NCBI GenBank assembly: GCA_050287965.1 | Contig: JBNKCX010000014.1 | Coordinates: 1 to 64,000, forward strand | Direction: 5' to 3' | DNA length: 64,000 nt | From: CBFDBF01 sp050287965 | GTDB taxonomy: Bacteria; Pseudomonadota; Gammaproteobacteria; Chromatiales; Chromatiaceae | Part shown: in pieces, positions 51,961 to 60,433 of the stretch | Numbering within the stretch: position 1 is the stretch's first letter | How the letters are laid out: every line of letters begins with the position of its first letter | Notes under the pieces: model-generated | Told to the model about the DNA's origin: nothing | Database searches by the model: none | Seen by the model: the letters and a program-made list of their open reading frames with translations, nothing else | Made by a program: the position numbers and the translations under genes

Positions 51961-53241
51961 ATGTCCGAAATCATTGATATTCGCGGCCGCGAGATTGTGG
52001 ATTCCCGCGGAAACCCGACGGTCGAGGCCGATGTGATTACCGCCGACGGGGCCATCGGGCGGGCCGCGGCGCCGTCCGGGGCCTCCACCGGGTCCCGTGA
52101 GGCGCTGGAGCTCCGGGACGGCGACAAGGGTCGTTACGGAGGCAAGGGGGTTCTCCATGCGGTCAATAATATCAGCGGGGAACTCTGTGATGCGCTGACC
52201 GGTATGGATGTTACGGATCAGGAGGCGCTGGACCGCAAGATGATCGAACTGGACGGAACCGAAAACAAGGGACGTCTGGGTGCCAATGCCATTCTTGCGG
52301 TATCCCTGGCGGCCGCTCATGCGGCGGCCCAGGAACAGGCGCTGCCGCTGTATCGTTATCTCTCCAGCGGTCCCTATCGCTTGCCGGTGCCGATGATGAA
52401 TATCATCAACGGCGGGGCCCATGCCGACAACAGCGTGGACCTGCAGGAGTTCATGATTCTTCCGGTGGGTGCCGGATCCATGCGGGAAGCGGTACGTTAT
52501 GGCGCCGAGGTGTTTCACGCCCTGAAAGGCGTACTTCACAGCCGTGGATTGAACACCGCGGTGGGTGACGAAGGGGGCTTCGCCCCGGATCTCCCCTCCA
52601 ATGAAGCAGCGGTGGAGGTAATCCTGGAGGCGATCGAGAAGGCGGGGTTCACCGCCGGACGTGATATCTATCTGGGGCTGGACGCGGCCAGTTCCGAGTT
52701 CTACAAGGACGGAAAATATGATCTGGCCTCCGAGGGACGCCGGTTCGATTCTGCGGAGTTCGCAGATTACCTGGTTTCCCTGGTGGATAAGTATCCGATC
52801 ATCTCCATCGAAGACGGCATGGATGAGAGTGATTGGGAAGGCTGGAAGATCCTGACCGAGAAGTTGGGCGATCGGGTGCAGTTGGTGGGTGACGACCTGT
52901 TCGTGACCAACACCGCCATCCTTTCCCGCGGTATAGAACAGAAGATCACCAACTCCATCCTGATCAAGTTCAATCAGATCGGCACCCTGACGGAGACCCT
53001 GCAGGCGATCAATATGGCCCACGACGCGGGCTACTCGGCGGTGGTATCCCATCGCTCCGGTGAGACCGAGGACACCACCATCGCCGATCTGGTGGTGGCC
53101 GCCAACACCGGGCAGATCAAGACCGGTTCCCTGTGCCGTTCCGATCGGGTGGCCAAGTACAACCAGTTGATGCGTATCGAGGATCAGCTGGGAGAGGATG
53201 CGGTCTATGCCGGCAAGGGGGCCTTTCCCCTGGAAATTTAG
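51961..53241 (+). CDS. eno: Enolase
   Basis: A 426-residue enolase with the expected motifs: IDIRGREIVDSRGNPTVE, MNIINGGAHADNSVD, GDEGGFAPD, SIEDGMDESDWEGW, GDDLFVTN and the signature SHRSGETEDT near the C-terminal end. It interconverts 2-phosphoglycerate and phosphoenolpyruvate in glycolysis and RNA turnover complexes. Length and order pyrG-kdsA-eno-ftsB-ispD are typical for gammaproteobacteria. A hairpin follows the gene. Confidence 0.97.
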   Translation: MSEIIDIRGREIVDSRGNPTVEADVITADGAIGRAAAPSGASTGSREALELRDGDKGRYGGKGVLHAVNNISGELCDALTGMDVTDQEALDRKMIELDGTENKGRLGANAILAVSLAAAHAAAQEQALPLYRYLSSGPYRLPVPMMNIINGGAHADNSVDLQEFMILPVGAGSMREAVRYGAEVFHALKGVLHSRGLNTAVGDEGGFAPDLPSNEAAVEVILEAIEKAGFTAGRDIYLGLDAASSEFYKDGKYDLASEGRRFDSAEFADYLVSLVDKYPIISIEDGMDESDWEGWKILTEKLGDRVQLVGDDLFVTNTAILSRGIEQKITNSILIKFNQIGTLTETLQAINMAHDAGYSAVVSHRSGETEDTTIADLVVAANTGQIKTGSLCRSDRVAKYNQLMRIEDQLGEDAVYAGKGAFPLEI

Positions 53242-53288
53242 CGCCAAGGGATCCGGGCCGGGGGGTTGGATCTGATGTAACATACGGG

Positions 53289-53313
53289 AAACAGGGGGTA
53301 TGGGCCCCTGTTT
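53289..53313 (+). terminator. Terminator-like hairpin downstream of eno
   Basis: A perfect 9-base inverted repeat (aaacagggg / cccctgttt) with a 7-base loop, extendable by a ggg/ccc pair with two unpaired bases. It lies 47 bases after the eno stop. There is no T tract beyond the stem, so termination may be weak or factor-dependent. Confidence 0.55.
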
Positions 53314-53405
53314 AACCCGGAACCTTTTGTTCGGTATTAATCAGTTCAAATGACACCGTATCTCTCTTCCTCGGCCCTCGGCCCTGATGCCCAGGCCCTC
53401 GATTA

Positions 53406-53696
53406 ATGCGTATTCTGATCTCGGTATTGGTGGTTCTGCTTATTCTGCTCCAGTACCGCCTCTGGGTGGGGGAGGGAAGTCTGGCGGAGGTCCACTCGTT
53501 GCGAGAACAGATTGAGACCCAGAAGGCGGAGCTGGATCGTCTGCGTCAGCGGAATCTGGCGCTGCAGGCGGAGGTCAACGATCTGAAGCAGGGCCTGGAT
53601 GCGGTCGAAGAACGTGCCCGCAGTGAACTGGGGATGATTCGGGAAGGAGAGATCTTTCTTCAGATCATCGAACAACCGGAGAATACGCCGGAATGA
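53406..53696 (+). CDS. ftsB: Cell division protein FtsB
   Basis: A 96-residue protein with one membrane helix (residues 2-20) followed by a coiled coil (HSLREQIETQKAELDRLRQRNLALQAEVNDLKQG) and the conserved end EERARSELGMIREGEIFLQII. It links FtsQ and FtsL at the divisome. The place between eno and ispD is conserved. The stop overlaps the start of ispD (ATGA). Confidence 0.94.
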   Translation: MRILISVLVVLLILLQYRLWVGEGSLAEVHSLREQIETQKAELDRLRQRNLALQAEVNDLKQGLDAVEERARSELGMIREGEIFLQIIEQPENTPE

Positions 53697-54400
53697 CCGG
53701 CGAACCCCGTTTTTGGGCTGTAGTACCGGCCGCCGGTGTCGGACGGCGCATGGGCGGCCCTGTTCCCAAACAGTACCTGGAGCTGCTCGGCAGGCCGGTG
53801 ATCGAGCATACCCTGGCAGTGCTGATCGACCATCCCCATATAGCGGGAATCTATGTAGCCGTTGCCGACGATGACGGTTGGTGGGGAAACATCGCTTACG
53901 CCGACCATCCCCGTATTATCAGGGTCGGCGGCGGTGAGGAACGTAGCCGCTCGGTGCTCAATATCCTTGACCGGCTGGGGCAGACCGCGGAGCCGGATGA
54001 CTGGGTGCTGGTTCATGACGCCGCCCGTCCCTGTCTGCGCCGGACAGATCTCGACCGTCTGATGGGAGAACTGCGGAACCACCCGGTGGGTGGCCTCCTG
54101 GGGGTGCCGGTCCGTGACACCATGAAGCGTACCGATGAGCAGGGATCTATTCAGGAGACCGTCGTTCGGCAGGGTTTGTGGCACGCCTTTACACCGCAGA
54201 TGTTTCGGTTGGGCATGTTGCAGGAGGCCTTGCAGACCGTTCTGAAACAGGGATTGGAGGTGACGGACGATGCCTCGGCCATGGAACTGGCCGGATATCA
54301 GCCGTTGATGGTGGAAGGGCGTGCGGACAATATAAAGATTACACGGCCGGAAGATCTGGCACTGGCTTCATTCTACCTATCCCAGGATAACGGCAGTTAG
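53693..54400 (+). CDS. ispD: 2-C-methyl-D-erythritol 4-phosphate cytidylyltransferase
   Basis: A 235-residue enzyme with the nucleotidyl-transferase signature VPAAGVGRRMGGPVPKQYLEL (residues ~11-31), VLVHDAARPCL and VTDDASAMELAGY. It converts MEP to CDP-ME in isoprenoid synthesis. In most relatives ispF follows directly; here a kinase gene on the other strand overlaps its end by four bases, and ispF lies further on in inverted orientation. Confidence 0.95.
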   Translation: MTGEPRFWAVVPAAGVGRRMGGPVPKQYLELLGRPVIEHTLAVLIDHPHIAGIYVAVADDDGWWGNIAYADHPRIIRVGGGEERSRSVLNILDRLGQTAEPDDWVLVHDAARPCLRRTDLDRLMGELRNHPVGGLLGVPVRDTMKRTDEQGSIQETVVRQGLWHAFTPQMFRLGMLQEALQTVLKQGLEVTDDASAMELAGYQPLMVEGRADNIKITRPEDLALASFYLSQDNGS

Positions 54401-56787
54401 CGTCTGGTTTGGATATCCAGCACGATCTGGTTGCGCAGTGCCTTGATCAGGTTGAGCTGGTTGCCCCGGAGTTCCACCCCGCAAGGTGCCGCGTGGTCGG
54501 CGTAGATCAGCCCCAGGGGATTGTGCTTGACCACCAGGGGGAACACCAGAAAGGAACCCGCCTTCGGCACCGTCTTATACCAGCCGGGTATATTGTTTTT
54601 TATCTTTTCGTCGTCGGTGTTGGCGATATAGAGATCCACCCCGTTCTTCAGCGCCGCGTGGAAAACGTTGGGCTGATACCTGCTCTGAAACCGGAACTTT
54701 TCAATAACTTCATCGATGTCCTGACCAAAACCGAATCGTCCTACGAACTGCTTGCTTCGGGTATCCAGGAGACAGAGGAGAATCCTTTGCAGGGGTAGTG
54801 CCCGATAGATGGTTTCCAATACCACGTTGAAGACCTGATTGAGGTTGTGCTGGGGTTCCATCAGGATCGCCGTCACCTCCTGCAATCCCTCGGTGAGCAC
54901 CGCCTCCGAATCGATTGCCGGTTTCTGATCAGCGACAATCACCTCCTCTTCCTGCGTCTTCGCCGTTGTCTCTGAGTCGTCCAGCACAAGGTTGGCGGTG
55001 ACGTCTTCCTCCTCATCCGGTATCTGAGTGGTGTCTTCCGTTTCGATCCCGGCCTTAATATAGTTTGAAATGTAGGGGCTCTGCTCCGCTTTGGCCGGTA
55101 TACCCAGGGTCAATTCACTGAACTCCTGGCGGGCTTCTCCAACCATGCCCTTGAACTTCTTGCGGCCCATGTCCCAAACCGAGCTGTAGCTCTCCAGTAA
55201 CTCCGTGATCGGGCCGTCGTCTTCAGGACTGGATTCTCCGATTACTTTCGCTGCCTCGTTAGAGAAGGTGGCGATTAACTGTCGCTTTTGTCCCGGTGTC
55301 TTGGGAATGCCTTCTTTTTCCGGGTCCACGCGTTCCATGCTGTTGGTGATGGTGCCGGGAAAATTCCATTGCTTGGCGATGGCGATTCCCAGTTCCCGAC
55401 AGGACACACCGAGTACGCGGACCTGGGCCTGTTCTTCTTTCACCCCTTCCTGCTTTACAAGGCGCTCGATCTCTTCGCTTTCGTCGTGCAGGTAGTAGGT
55501 GACCAGGATCCGCCCCAGGTTATACAGCATGCCGCAGAGAAATCCCTCCTCGGGGTCCTCCAGGCCTTGTTCCAACGCGGCCTGGCGCGCGAGAGAGGCG
55601 GCGAACAGGGCGGACGCCACTTCGTTTTTCAACTTAACCACCTGGGATTTGTTATGCAGATGTTCAAAAAAGATCAGGGAGGCGGCTATAGAACGGATGG
55701 GCTGTACCCCCAACACCACGATGGCACGGGAGATGGTGCCGATCTTTCCGGCGAAGCGGCTGTAATAGGCGGAATTGACTACCTTGAGGATCTTATTTGT
55801 GAGGGCGAAATCACGCAGGATGGCGCTGGCCAGACGACTGATATCCTCTTCTTCCGAGGCAACCAGTCGGTTCAGGGTACGAATGGCCTCCGATAGAGCG
55901 GGGAAATCGCTCTTGTGCCGCATTCGGCGCAGCAGGAAATCCACCGTTCCCTGACTGGTTTCCGTCAACTCGTGTTTCCGGTCTACGTGTTCGCGATATT
56001 CCAGGAGTGAGACCAGCATTTCTCCGGCCGTGGCAAATCGCCTCTGTGGGTCTTTTTCCAGGGCCTTCAGTATGATGGCGTCTAAACGTTCTCCGACCTC
56101 GGGGTTTATGGTGGACGGTGCAGGAACCGGTTTTTGTGTTACGTTGATCAGCAGTTCCGCTTCCGTCGCTCCCTCGAACGCACGCCTTCCCGTGACCATT
56201 TCGAACAGAATAGCACCCAGGGCAAACACGTCTGCCTGGGTTCCGATATGCTTGTCGGCGATATATTCCGGGGCCATGTAGCGGGGAGTGCCGATCAGAG
56301 GGGCGTCCTTTCTGCCGGGTCCGGAAAGCATGCTGGCGATACCGAAGTCCATGATTTTGGGGGCGCCGTCTTTGCTCAGGATTACATTGGCCGGTTTCAG
56401 GTCGCGATGCACGATTCCGCGGCGGTGCACCTGATCCACGCCCGACAACATGCCTTCAAAGATATCCAGCATCTTCGGCAGATCGAGCGCCTTCCTTTTC
56501 ATGTGCGCCGAAAGAAGCTCCCCCTCCACATACTCGAATACAAGAAAGGGCGTCCCCTTCTCTTCGCCCACATCGAAGATGGCGACGATATTGGGATGCT
56601 GGATCTGACTTATGCTCCGGGCTTCCCGCAGCAGGTCCGCCTTATTTGATCCACTGCCGAACAGGGAGCGCTTCAACAGCTTGATCGCCACCCGTCGTTG
56701 CAGTTCCGGATCGCCGCAGAGATAGACCGATCCCTGAGCACCTGAGCCCAGTTCTTTTCCCACTTTGAATCTGCCGATGGTCTGCAT
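54397..56787 (-). CDS. Ser/Thr protein kinase-HDOD-GAF fusion protein
   Basis: A 796-residue protein of three parts. The N-terminal Hanks-type kinase (residues ~6-265) has the GSGAQGSVYLC loop, the VAIK lysine (Lys36), HRDLKPANV and DFG, so it looks active. An HDOD domain (about 285-500) carries DFALTNKILKVVNSAYYSRFAGKIGTISRAIVVLGV. An acidic linker (about 590-640) precedes a C-terminal GAF domain (about 645-790; LPLQRILLCLLDTRSKQFVGRFGFG, then FLVFPLVVKHNPLGLIYADH). No membrane segment. The combination suggests a cytoplasmic sensor that phosphorylates a partner. Target unknown. Confidence 0.87.
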   Translation of the reverse strand: MQTIGRFKVGKELGSGAQGSVYLCGDPELQRRVAIKLLKRSLFGSGSNKADLLREARSISQIQHPNIVAIFDVGEEKGTPFLVFEYVEGELLSAHMKRKALDLPKMLDIFEGMLSGVDQVHRRGIVHRDLKPANVILSKDGAPKIMDFGIASMLSGPGRKDAPLIGTPRYMAPEYIADKHIGTQADVFALGAILFEMVTGRRAFEGATEAELLINVTQKPVPAPSTINPEVGERLDAIILKALEKDPQRRFATAGEMLVSLLEYREHVDRKHELTETSQGTVDFLLRRMRHKSDFPALSEAIRTLNRLVASEEEDISRLASAILRDFALTNKILKVVNSAYYSRFAGKIGTISRAIVVLGVQPIRSIAASLIFFEHLHNKSQVVKLKNEVASALFAASLARQAALEQGLEDPEEGFLCGMLYNLGRILVTYYLHDESEEIERLVKQEGVKEEQAQVRVLGVSCRELGIAIAKQWNFPGTITNSMERVDPEKEGIPKTPGQKRQLIATFSNEAAKVIGESSPEDDGPITELLESYSSVWDMGRKKFKGMVGEARQEFSELTLGIPAKAEQSPYISNYIKAGIETEDTTQIPDEEEDVTANLVLDDSETTAKTQEEEVIVADQKPAIDSEAVLTEGLQEVTAILMEPQHNLNQVFNVVLETIYRALPLQRILLCLLDTRSKQFVGRFGFGQDIDEVIEKFRFQSRYQPNVFHAALKNGVDLYIANTDDEKIKNNIPGWYKTVPKAGSFLVFPLVVKHNPLGLIYADHAAPCGVELRGNQLNLIKALRNQIVLDIQTRR

Positions 56788-56965
56788 GTATATTCCGTTT
56801 TCGCAGTAACCAGTACGGATATCGACACATTGACGGAAAACTTTGATGCATTCCCGGGGATTGGAGGATTTTACTTTCCGTTTTCAGGGGAAGATGGAGG
56901 AAAGGAGCGGAATCCGTCCGGCGCAGGGAAATTCCTGGCGTATTATTCCGGAGATTCGGGACTGG

Positions 56966-58015
56966 TTAACGGTAGCGGATTATTTCCCGTAAAACGGAGG
57001 TGGCATAACTCCCGGGGGGTAAACCGAACCTGAGTTCCAGTTGGTCTTCCGCGTGCCATGACCACTCCAGGTCCCTGACCCTGCAGCGCAGCGCACGGCG
57101 TTCCGGATCAAGCCCGAACCGCTTCAGACCTTCCGCCCAGGAAGGATATTCCTGGAGGATCCGCTGCTCCCGGGCGAGGATCGTCGGCCCGGTTTCCGGT
57201 TCGCCCTCGCCGAACAGGGGGCCGGTTGGATGAATATCCAGCATTTGTACCCGGTGCTCGATCTCCGCATCAATCTCCGGCACCGGAAACAACGCCCGGC
57301 TGCCGTCCAGCATCATTAGATCTCCGGGCAGAGCCTGATTCCAGTCACCCTTTTCCACACGTTCCGCCAATAACCGGTTAAAGAGATAGGAACGCGCTGC
57401 GGAGAGATAGAGACCGCGTTTCTGTCGGTTCGGCTTTTTCAGTTTGCCGGCGAACAGGAGATCGGCCATGCGGAGGTTGTTCTCCTCGTGCCCGAATCGC
57501 TGTTCCCCGAAGTAATTCGGTATGCCGTTGTGCCTGATATGCTCCAGGTGTTTTTCGAGTTGCCCCCGTTCTCCCTGCAGATTTCTTATAAGGATGCGAA
57601 AACGGTTCTCCCTGAGCGCGCCCCGGCGCAGCTTGCGTCGGTGCCGCTCCCGTTCCAGCAGCTTCAGATCTTCCGATTCCAGCTCGAGCCAGTTCGGCTC
57701 TTCTCTGCCGGCGAGGCGCACGGAAAACCACTGACTGGTGACGGCGTTCCGGTCCTTGAGGCCGGCGTAACTGATGTCCCGCAAGGGAAGTTTGGCCATG
57801 CGCGCCAGCTCGCCGGCCAGCCAGCCGGTGTTGGTGTTGCGTTTGCGGATATGCAGCAGGACGTGTTCACCGTCTCCATCCGGCCGGAATCCCAGGATCT
57901 CCTCTACCTGGAAGTCCTCCGGCTGCCGGCGGATGTCGCCGCTGGCCAGCGGTTGACCGAATGCATGGGGAAGTGACGCATGGGTATTGAAAGGGGATTG
58001 GTGGTGGTCACTCAT
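56966..58015 (-). CDS. truD: tRNA pseudouridine(13) synthase
   Basis: A 349-residue TruD with the family motif ISYAGLKDRNAVTSQWFSV (catalytic Asp in LKDR, residue ~85), HIRKRNTNTGWLAGELARMA before it and YFGEQRFGHEENN after it. It makes pseudouridine at position 13 of tRNAs. The length is typical. Its start overlaps the stop of ispF by 8 bases, so the pair is one operon on the minus strand, as in many gammaproteobacteria. Confidence 0.94.
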   Translation of the reverse strand: MSDHHQSPFNTHASLPHAFGQPLASGDIRRQPEDFQVEEILGFRPDGDGEHVLLHIRKRNTNTGWLAGELARMAKLPLRDISYAGLKDRNAVTSQWFSVRLAGREEPNWLELESEDLKLLERERHRRKLRRGALRENRFRILIRNLQGERGQLEKHLEHIRHNGIPNYFGEQRFGHEENNLRMADLLFAGKLKKPNRQKRGLYLSAARSYLFNRLLAERVEKGDWNQALPGDLMMLDGSRALFPVPEIDAEIEHRVQMLDIHPTGPLFGEGEPETGPTILAREQRILQEYPSWAEGLKRFGLDPERRALRCRVRDLEWSWHAEDQLELRFGLPPGSYATSVLREIIRYR

Positions 58016-58478
58016 CGAGAAGTACTACGGCATGGGCGGCGATACCTTCCCCGCGACCGGTAAAACCCATTCCTTCGGTGGTAGTGGCCTTGATGTTGAC
58101 CCGGGAGTCTTCGATCTGCAGGTCCTGGGCGATGTTCTTTTTCATTGCCGGGAGGTAGGAAGCCAGCGTGGGACGTTGGGCGACGATGGTCATGTCCGCG
58201 TTCCGCACCCGGTAGCCAAATCCGTGGATAAGGTCTACCACGCGACGCAGCAGGATACGGCTGTCCATATCCCTGTATTCCTGGCTGCTGTCCGGAAAAT
58301 GGTTACCGATATCGCCCTGACCGGCAGCGCCCAGCAGGGCATCGCACAGGGCGTGGAGCAGAACGTCTCCATCCGAGTGTGCGGCCAGCCCCTGGTCGTG
58401 TTCAATCAATTCCCCGCCCAGAACCAGCCGTCGTTCCGGACTGAAGCGGTGGGCGTCGTAACCCTGTCCTATGCGCAT
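58008..58478 (-). CDS. ispF: 2-C-methyl-D-erythritol 2,4-cyclodiphosphate synthase
   Basis: A 156-residue enzyme: RIGQGYDAHRF at the N-terminus (metal-binding Asp-His), LVLGGELIEHDQGLAAHSDGDVLLHALCDALLGA, and the C-terminal IKATTTEGMGFTGRGEGIAAHAVVLL. It cyclises CDP-ME 2-phosphate in isoprenoid synthesis. It is followed directly by truD. The pair is inverted relative to ispD. Confidence 0.96.
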   Translation of the reverse strand: MRIGQGYDAHRFSPERRLVLGGELIEHDQGLAAHSDGDVLLHALCDALLGAAGQGDIGNHFPDSSQEYRDMDSRILLRRVVDLIHGFGYRVRNADMTIVAQRPTLASYLPAMKKNIAQDLQIEDSRVNIKATTTEGMGFTGRGEGIAAHAVVLLDE

Positions 58479-58893
58479 TGGGGCCTCTTTAGATGGTTAT
58501 GGCTAAGCCGGATGGGGGGGATTCTAACACCTGGTCGGCATTCGGGGACATGTGGCCATGGAGCCGGAGGACGCCTGCTTTATAGGACATGAGCCGCAAA
58601 CAGGCCCTGGCTTCAGTAATTTTGCCTGGATTCGCGGTTATATTGGTTGTTTTGCGGGTGCCCGTCGCGTTCCGGATATAGTTACTTAATTTATTGAAAA
58701 ATCGTATAAAAATTAAAAAACTGATAAAAACATAGCAAAATACTCTGGAATAGTTTTAGAATTGGTCTAAAGTTTGGTTTTAAGGGGATCTGAATCGGGT
58801 TTCCCTATTCAGATCGGATCTGCCGGCGGTTCCTTAGCAGAGAGCGAAATGGCAGATAGATGCATTCAATAGCTAATCAGAGGAGATATAAAA
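58479..58893 (+). other. AT-rich divergent promoter region
   Basis: These 415 bases separate ispF (minus strand) from a DsrC-like gene (plus strand). From about 58680 to 58780 the sequence is strongly AT-rich (ataaaaattaaaaaactgat, for example), which would suit promoters. No gene is visible. A long hairpin lies at 58787-58815 and a strong ribosome binding site (agaggagat) at 58880-58888 serves the next gene. Confidence 0.5.
58787..58815 (+). promoter_or_regulatory. Perfect inverted repeat upstream of the DsrC-like gene
   Basis: The arms gatctgaat and attcagatc are perfect reverse complements, and the 11-base middle contains a further ggg/ccc pair, so a hairpin of 12 pairs with one mismatch can form. 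It lies about 80 bases before the start codon. It could be an operator for a dimeric regulator or a leader hairpin; nothing here distinguishes these. Confidence 0.5.
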
Positions 58894-59235
58894 ATGACCA
58901 CTCATCTACAGGCCATTGAACACAATCTACGTCTCGACGACCTTGAGGACTGGAACGAACAACGTGCAGTCGAATTGGCCAGGGAGGAAGGCATCGAACT
59001 GACCCCCGAACACTGGGAAGTGATCCATTTTCTCCGGGATCATTGCGAGGAGAACGGCTGCAACTGTCTTGCACGTTCGGTTCTTACCGCCCTGGTTCGC
59101 CGTTTCAGAGATCGCGGGGGCAAGAAATACCTCTATCAGCTGTTTCCCCATGGGCCCGTTTACCAGGGCCGCAGGATCGCGGGGATACCGCTGCCACCGG
59201 AGACACTGGACCTTTCGTTTGGAAGTGTTCACTGA
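58894..59235 (+). CDS. DsrC/TusE-like protein lacking the C-terminal cysteines
   Basis: A 113-residue protein of the DsrC/TusE family. The helical core is recognisable (LRLDDLEDWNEQRAVELAREEGIELTPEHWEVIHFLRDHC, then KKYLYQLFPHGPVYQGRRIAGIPLPPETL). DsrC carries two Cys in its C-terminal arm; here the inner position reads GRRIAGIP and the protein ends in SVH, so both are absent. Instead there are three Cys in an internal helix (HCEENGCNC). It is therefore unlikely to act as a sulfur-trisulfide carrier. A strong ribosome binding site precedes it. Confidence 0.75.
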   Translation: MTTHLQAIEHNLRLDDLEDWNEQRAVELAREEGIELTPEHWEVIHFLRDHCEENGCNCLARSVLTALVRRFRDRGGKKYLYQLFPHGPVYQGRRIAGIPLPPETLDLSFGSVH

Positions 59236-59270
59236 GAACCGATTCTGCTGAGGAGATGCCGGAGACGGCA

Positions 59271-59306
59271 GGCAGGCCGGACGGAAAGATAGGATTCCGG
59301 CCTGCC
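59271..59306 (+). terminator. Hairpin between the two DsrC-like genes
   Basis: A perfect 11-base inverted repeat (ggcaggccgga / tccggcctgcc) with a 14-base loop, 35 bases after the first DsrC-like stop. No T tract follows, so it may be an attenuator or weak terminator. It could give the two genes different expression levels. Confidence 0.5.
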
Positions 59307-59396
59307 ATCCGATCAGAAATACACTAACCCCACCCCTTAGAAACATACTAACGGCGGCTGGCTTTGCCGGACGTAACCACCCGAAGGAGAAGAAAA

Positions 59397-59750
59397 ATGG
59401 TCGTACAAGTAAACGGTAACCTGATCCAAACAGATGAAGAAGGTTTTCTGCTGAATCCCGGTCAGTGGTCGGCGGAGGTGGCGGAAGAGATCGCCCGGCA
59501 GGAAGGTTATGAACTGAAGGATGATCATATCGGATTGGTGGATTATTTCCGGGAATACTGGGACGAAAAGCAGATCCACCCCACCATGCACATCCTGGTG
59601 AAAGAGATCGGCGGTATGGTCGGTTCCTCTTTCCACGACCACAAGGCCGCCACCAGGCATCTGTATGCCATATTTCCAAACGATCCCATTGCGGAACTGT
59701 GTAAACTCGCCGGCCTGCCCAAGCCGTTACCGAGTGAGCGGGAGGGTTGA
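59397..59750 (+). CDS. DsrC/TusE-like protein with only the inner cysteine
   Basis: A 117-residue DsrC/TusE family protein: GFLLNPGQWSAEVAEEIARQEGYELKDDHIGLVDYFREYWDEKQIHPTMHILVKEIG, then HLYAIFPNDPIAELCKLAGLPKPLPSEREG at the end. The Cys in LCKLAGLPKP matches the inner Cys of DsrC, but the usual penultimate Cys is replaced by SEREG. A two-Cys trisulfide cycle is thus impossible; a regulatory or one-Cys role is likelier. ATG 59397 has aaggaga 7 bases upstream. It is a paralogue of the gene at 58894. Confidence 0.85.
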   Translation: MVVQVNGNLIQTDEEGFLLNPGQWSAEVAEEIARQEGYELKDDHIGLVDYFREYWDEKQIHPTMHILVKEIGGMVGSSFHDHKAATRHLYAIFPNDPIAELCKLAGLPKPLPSEREG

Positions 59751-59798
59751 TACTCGAGGGCCAAGGGCCTCAGGTTAAGGTTCTTGGTCCTTATTTCC

Positions 59799-60353
59799 TC
59801 AGGTGCGTTTTCTTCCGGACCGCAACAGTACGTAGGCGGCACCGGTTCCGCCATCCCGCGAAGTGGCGGAACAGAAGGCAAGTACATCATCGTAGTGCCG
59901 TAACCAGTAATTAAGTTTCTGTTTCAGTATCGGCTGACGGTCTTCAGATCCATATCCCTTGCCGTGAATGATGCGAACGCAGCGTATATCTCGACGGAGA
60001 CAGTCCCGAAGAAATAGCACAAGGGTTTCCCGGGCCAGGCGCACGGTCAATCCATGCAGGTCCAGTTCCATCTCAATCTCCAGCCGGCCGCGGCGCAGAT
60101 CCTGAAAAAGTCGTTTCTGAATCCCGGGTCGCGAAAACAGAAGCTCTTCGCCGGTCTCGATTTCGTTTTCCGAGTACCGGAATTGATCGTCACCGGGTAT
60201 TTCCGTATCGTCCTCCGACGGGTGTCGCAGGGGGTGGGGTGGGCGGCGTTTTTTCCAGGGCGGAACCTTATCCTGATGCAGCGGCTCGGCATCCTGGACG
60301 CTCTTTCGGAACAGTTCCCGGTCAGGGTTGTCTTTGGGGGTATCGCGGGCCAT
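59799..60353 (-). CDS. Smr/MutS2-C-terminal-domain nuclease
   Basis: A 184-residue protein with a basic, charged N-terminal half and a C-terminal Smr domain: LDLHGLTVRLARETLVLFLRDCLRRDIRCVRIIHGKGYGS (residues ~98-137). LDLHG and HGKG are the Smr signature motifs. SmrA/B-type proteins cut nucleic acids, and SmrB cleaves mRNA at stalled ribosomes. It is convergent with the DsrC-like genes and divergent from surE. Confidence 0.88.
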   Translation of the reverse strand: MARDTPKDNPDRELFRKSVQDAEPLHQDKVPPWKKRRPPHPLRHPSEDDTEIPGDDQFRYSENEIETGEELLFSRPGIQKRLFQDLRRGRLEIEMELDLHGLTVRLARETLVLFLRDCLRRDIRCVRIIHGKGYGSEDRQPILKQKLNYWLRHYDDVLAFCSATSRDGGTGAAYVLLRSGRKRT

Positions 60354-60433
60354 GGTTGCGGTAGAATCCGGCCGACAGTATAGCAGGACTCTGATATAGT
60401 TACCCCAGAATCGGTTGGTGGGTCCGCTTGTAA

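Noticed and set aside
51934..53283. Long minus-strand open frame opposite enolase
   Set aside because: Enolase on the plus strand is certain, and the opposing frame has no recognisable domain.
56830..57033. Plus-strand 67-residue frame before truD
   Set aside because: It overlaps the end of truD on the other strand and has no ribosome binding site or motif.
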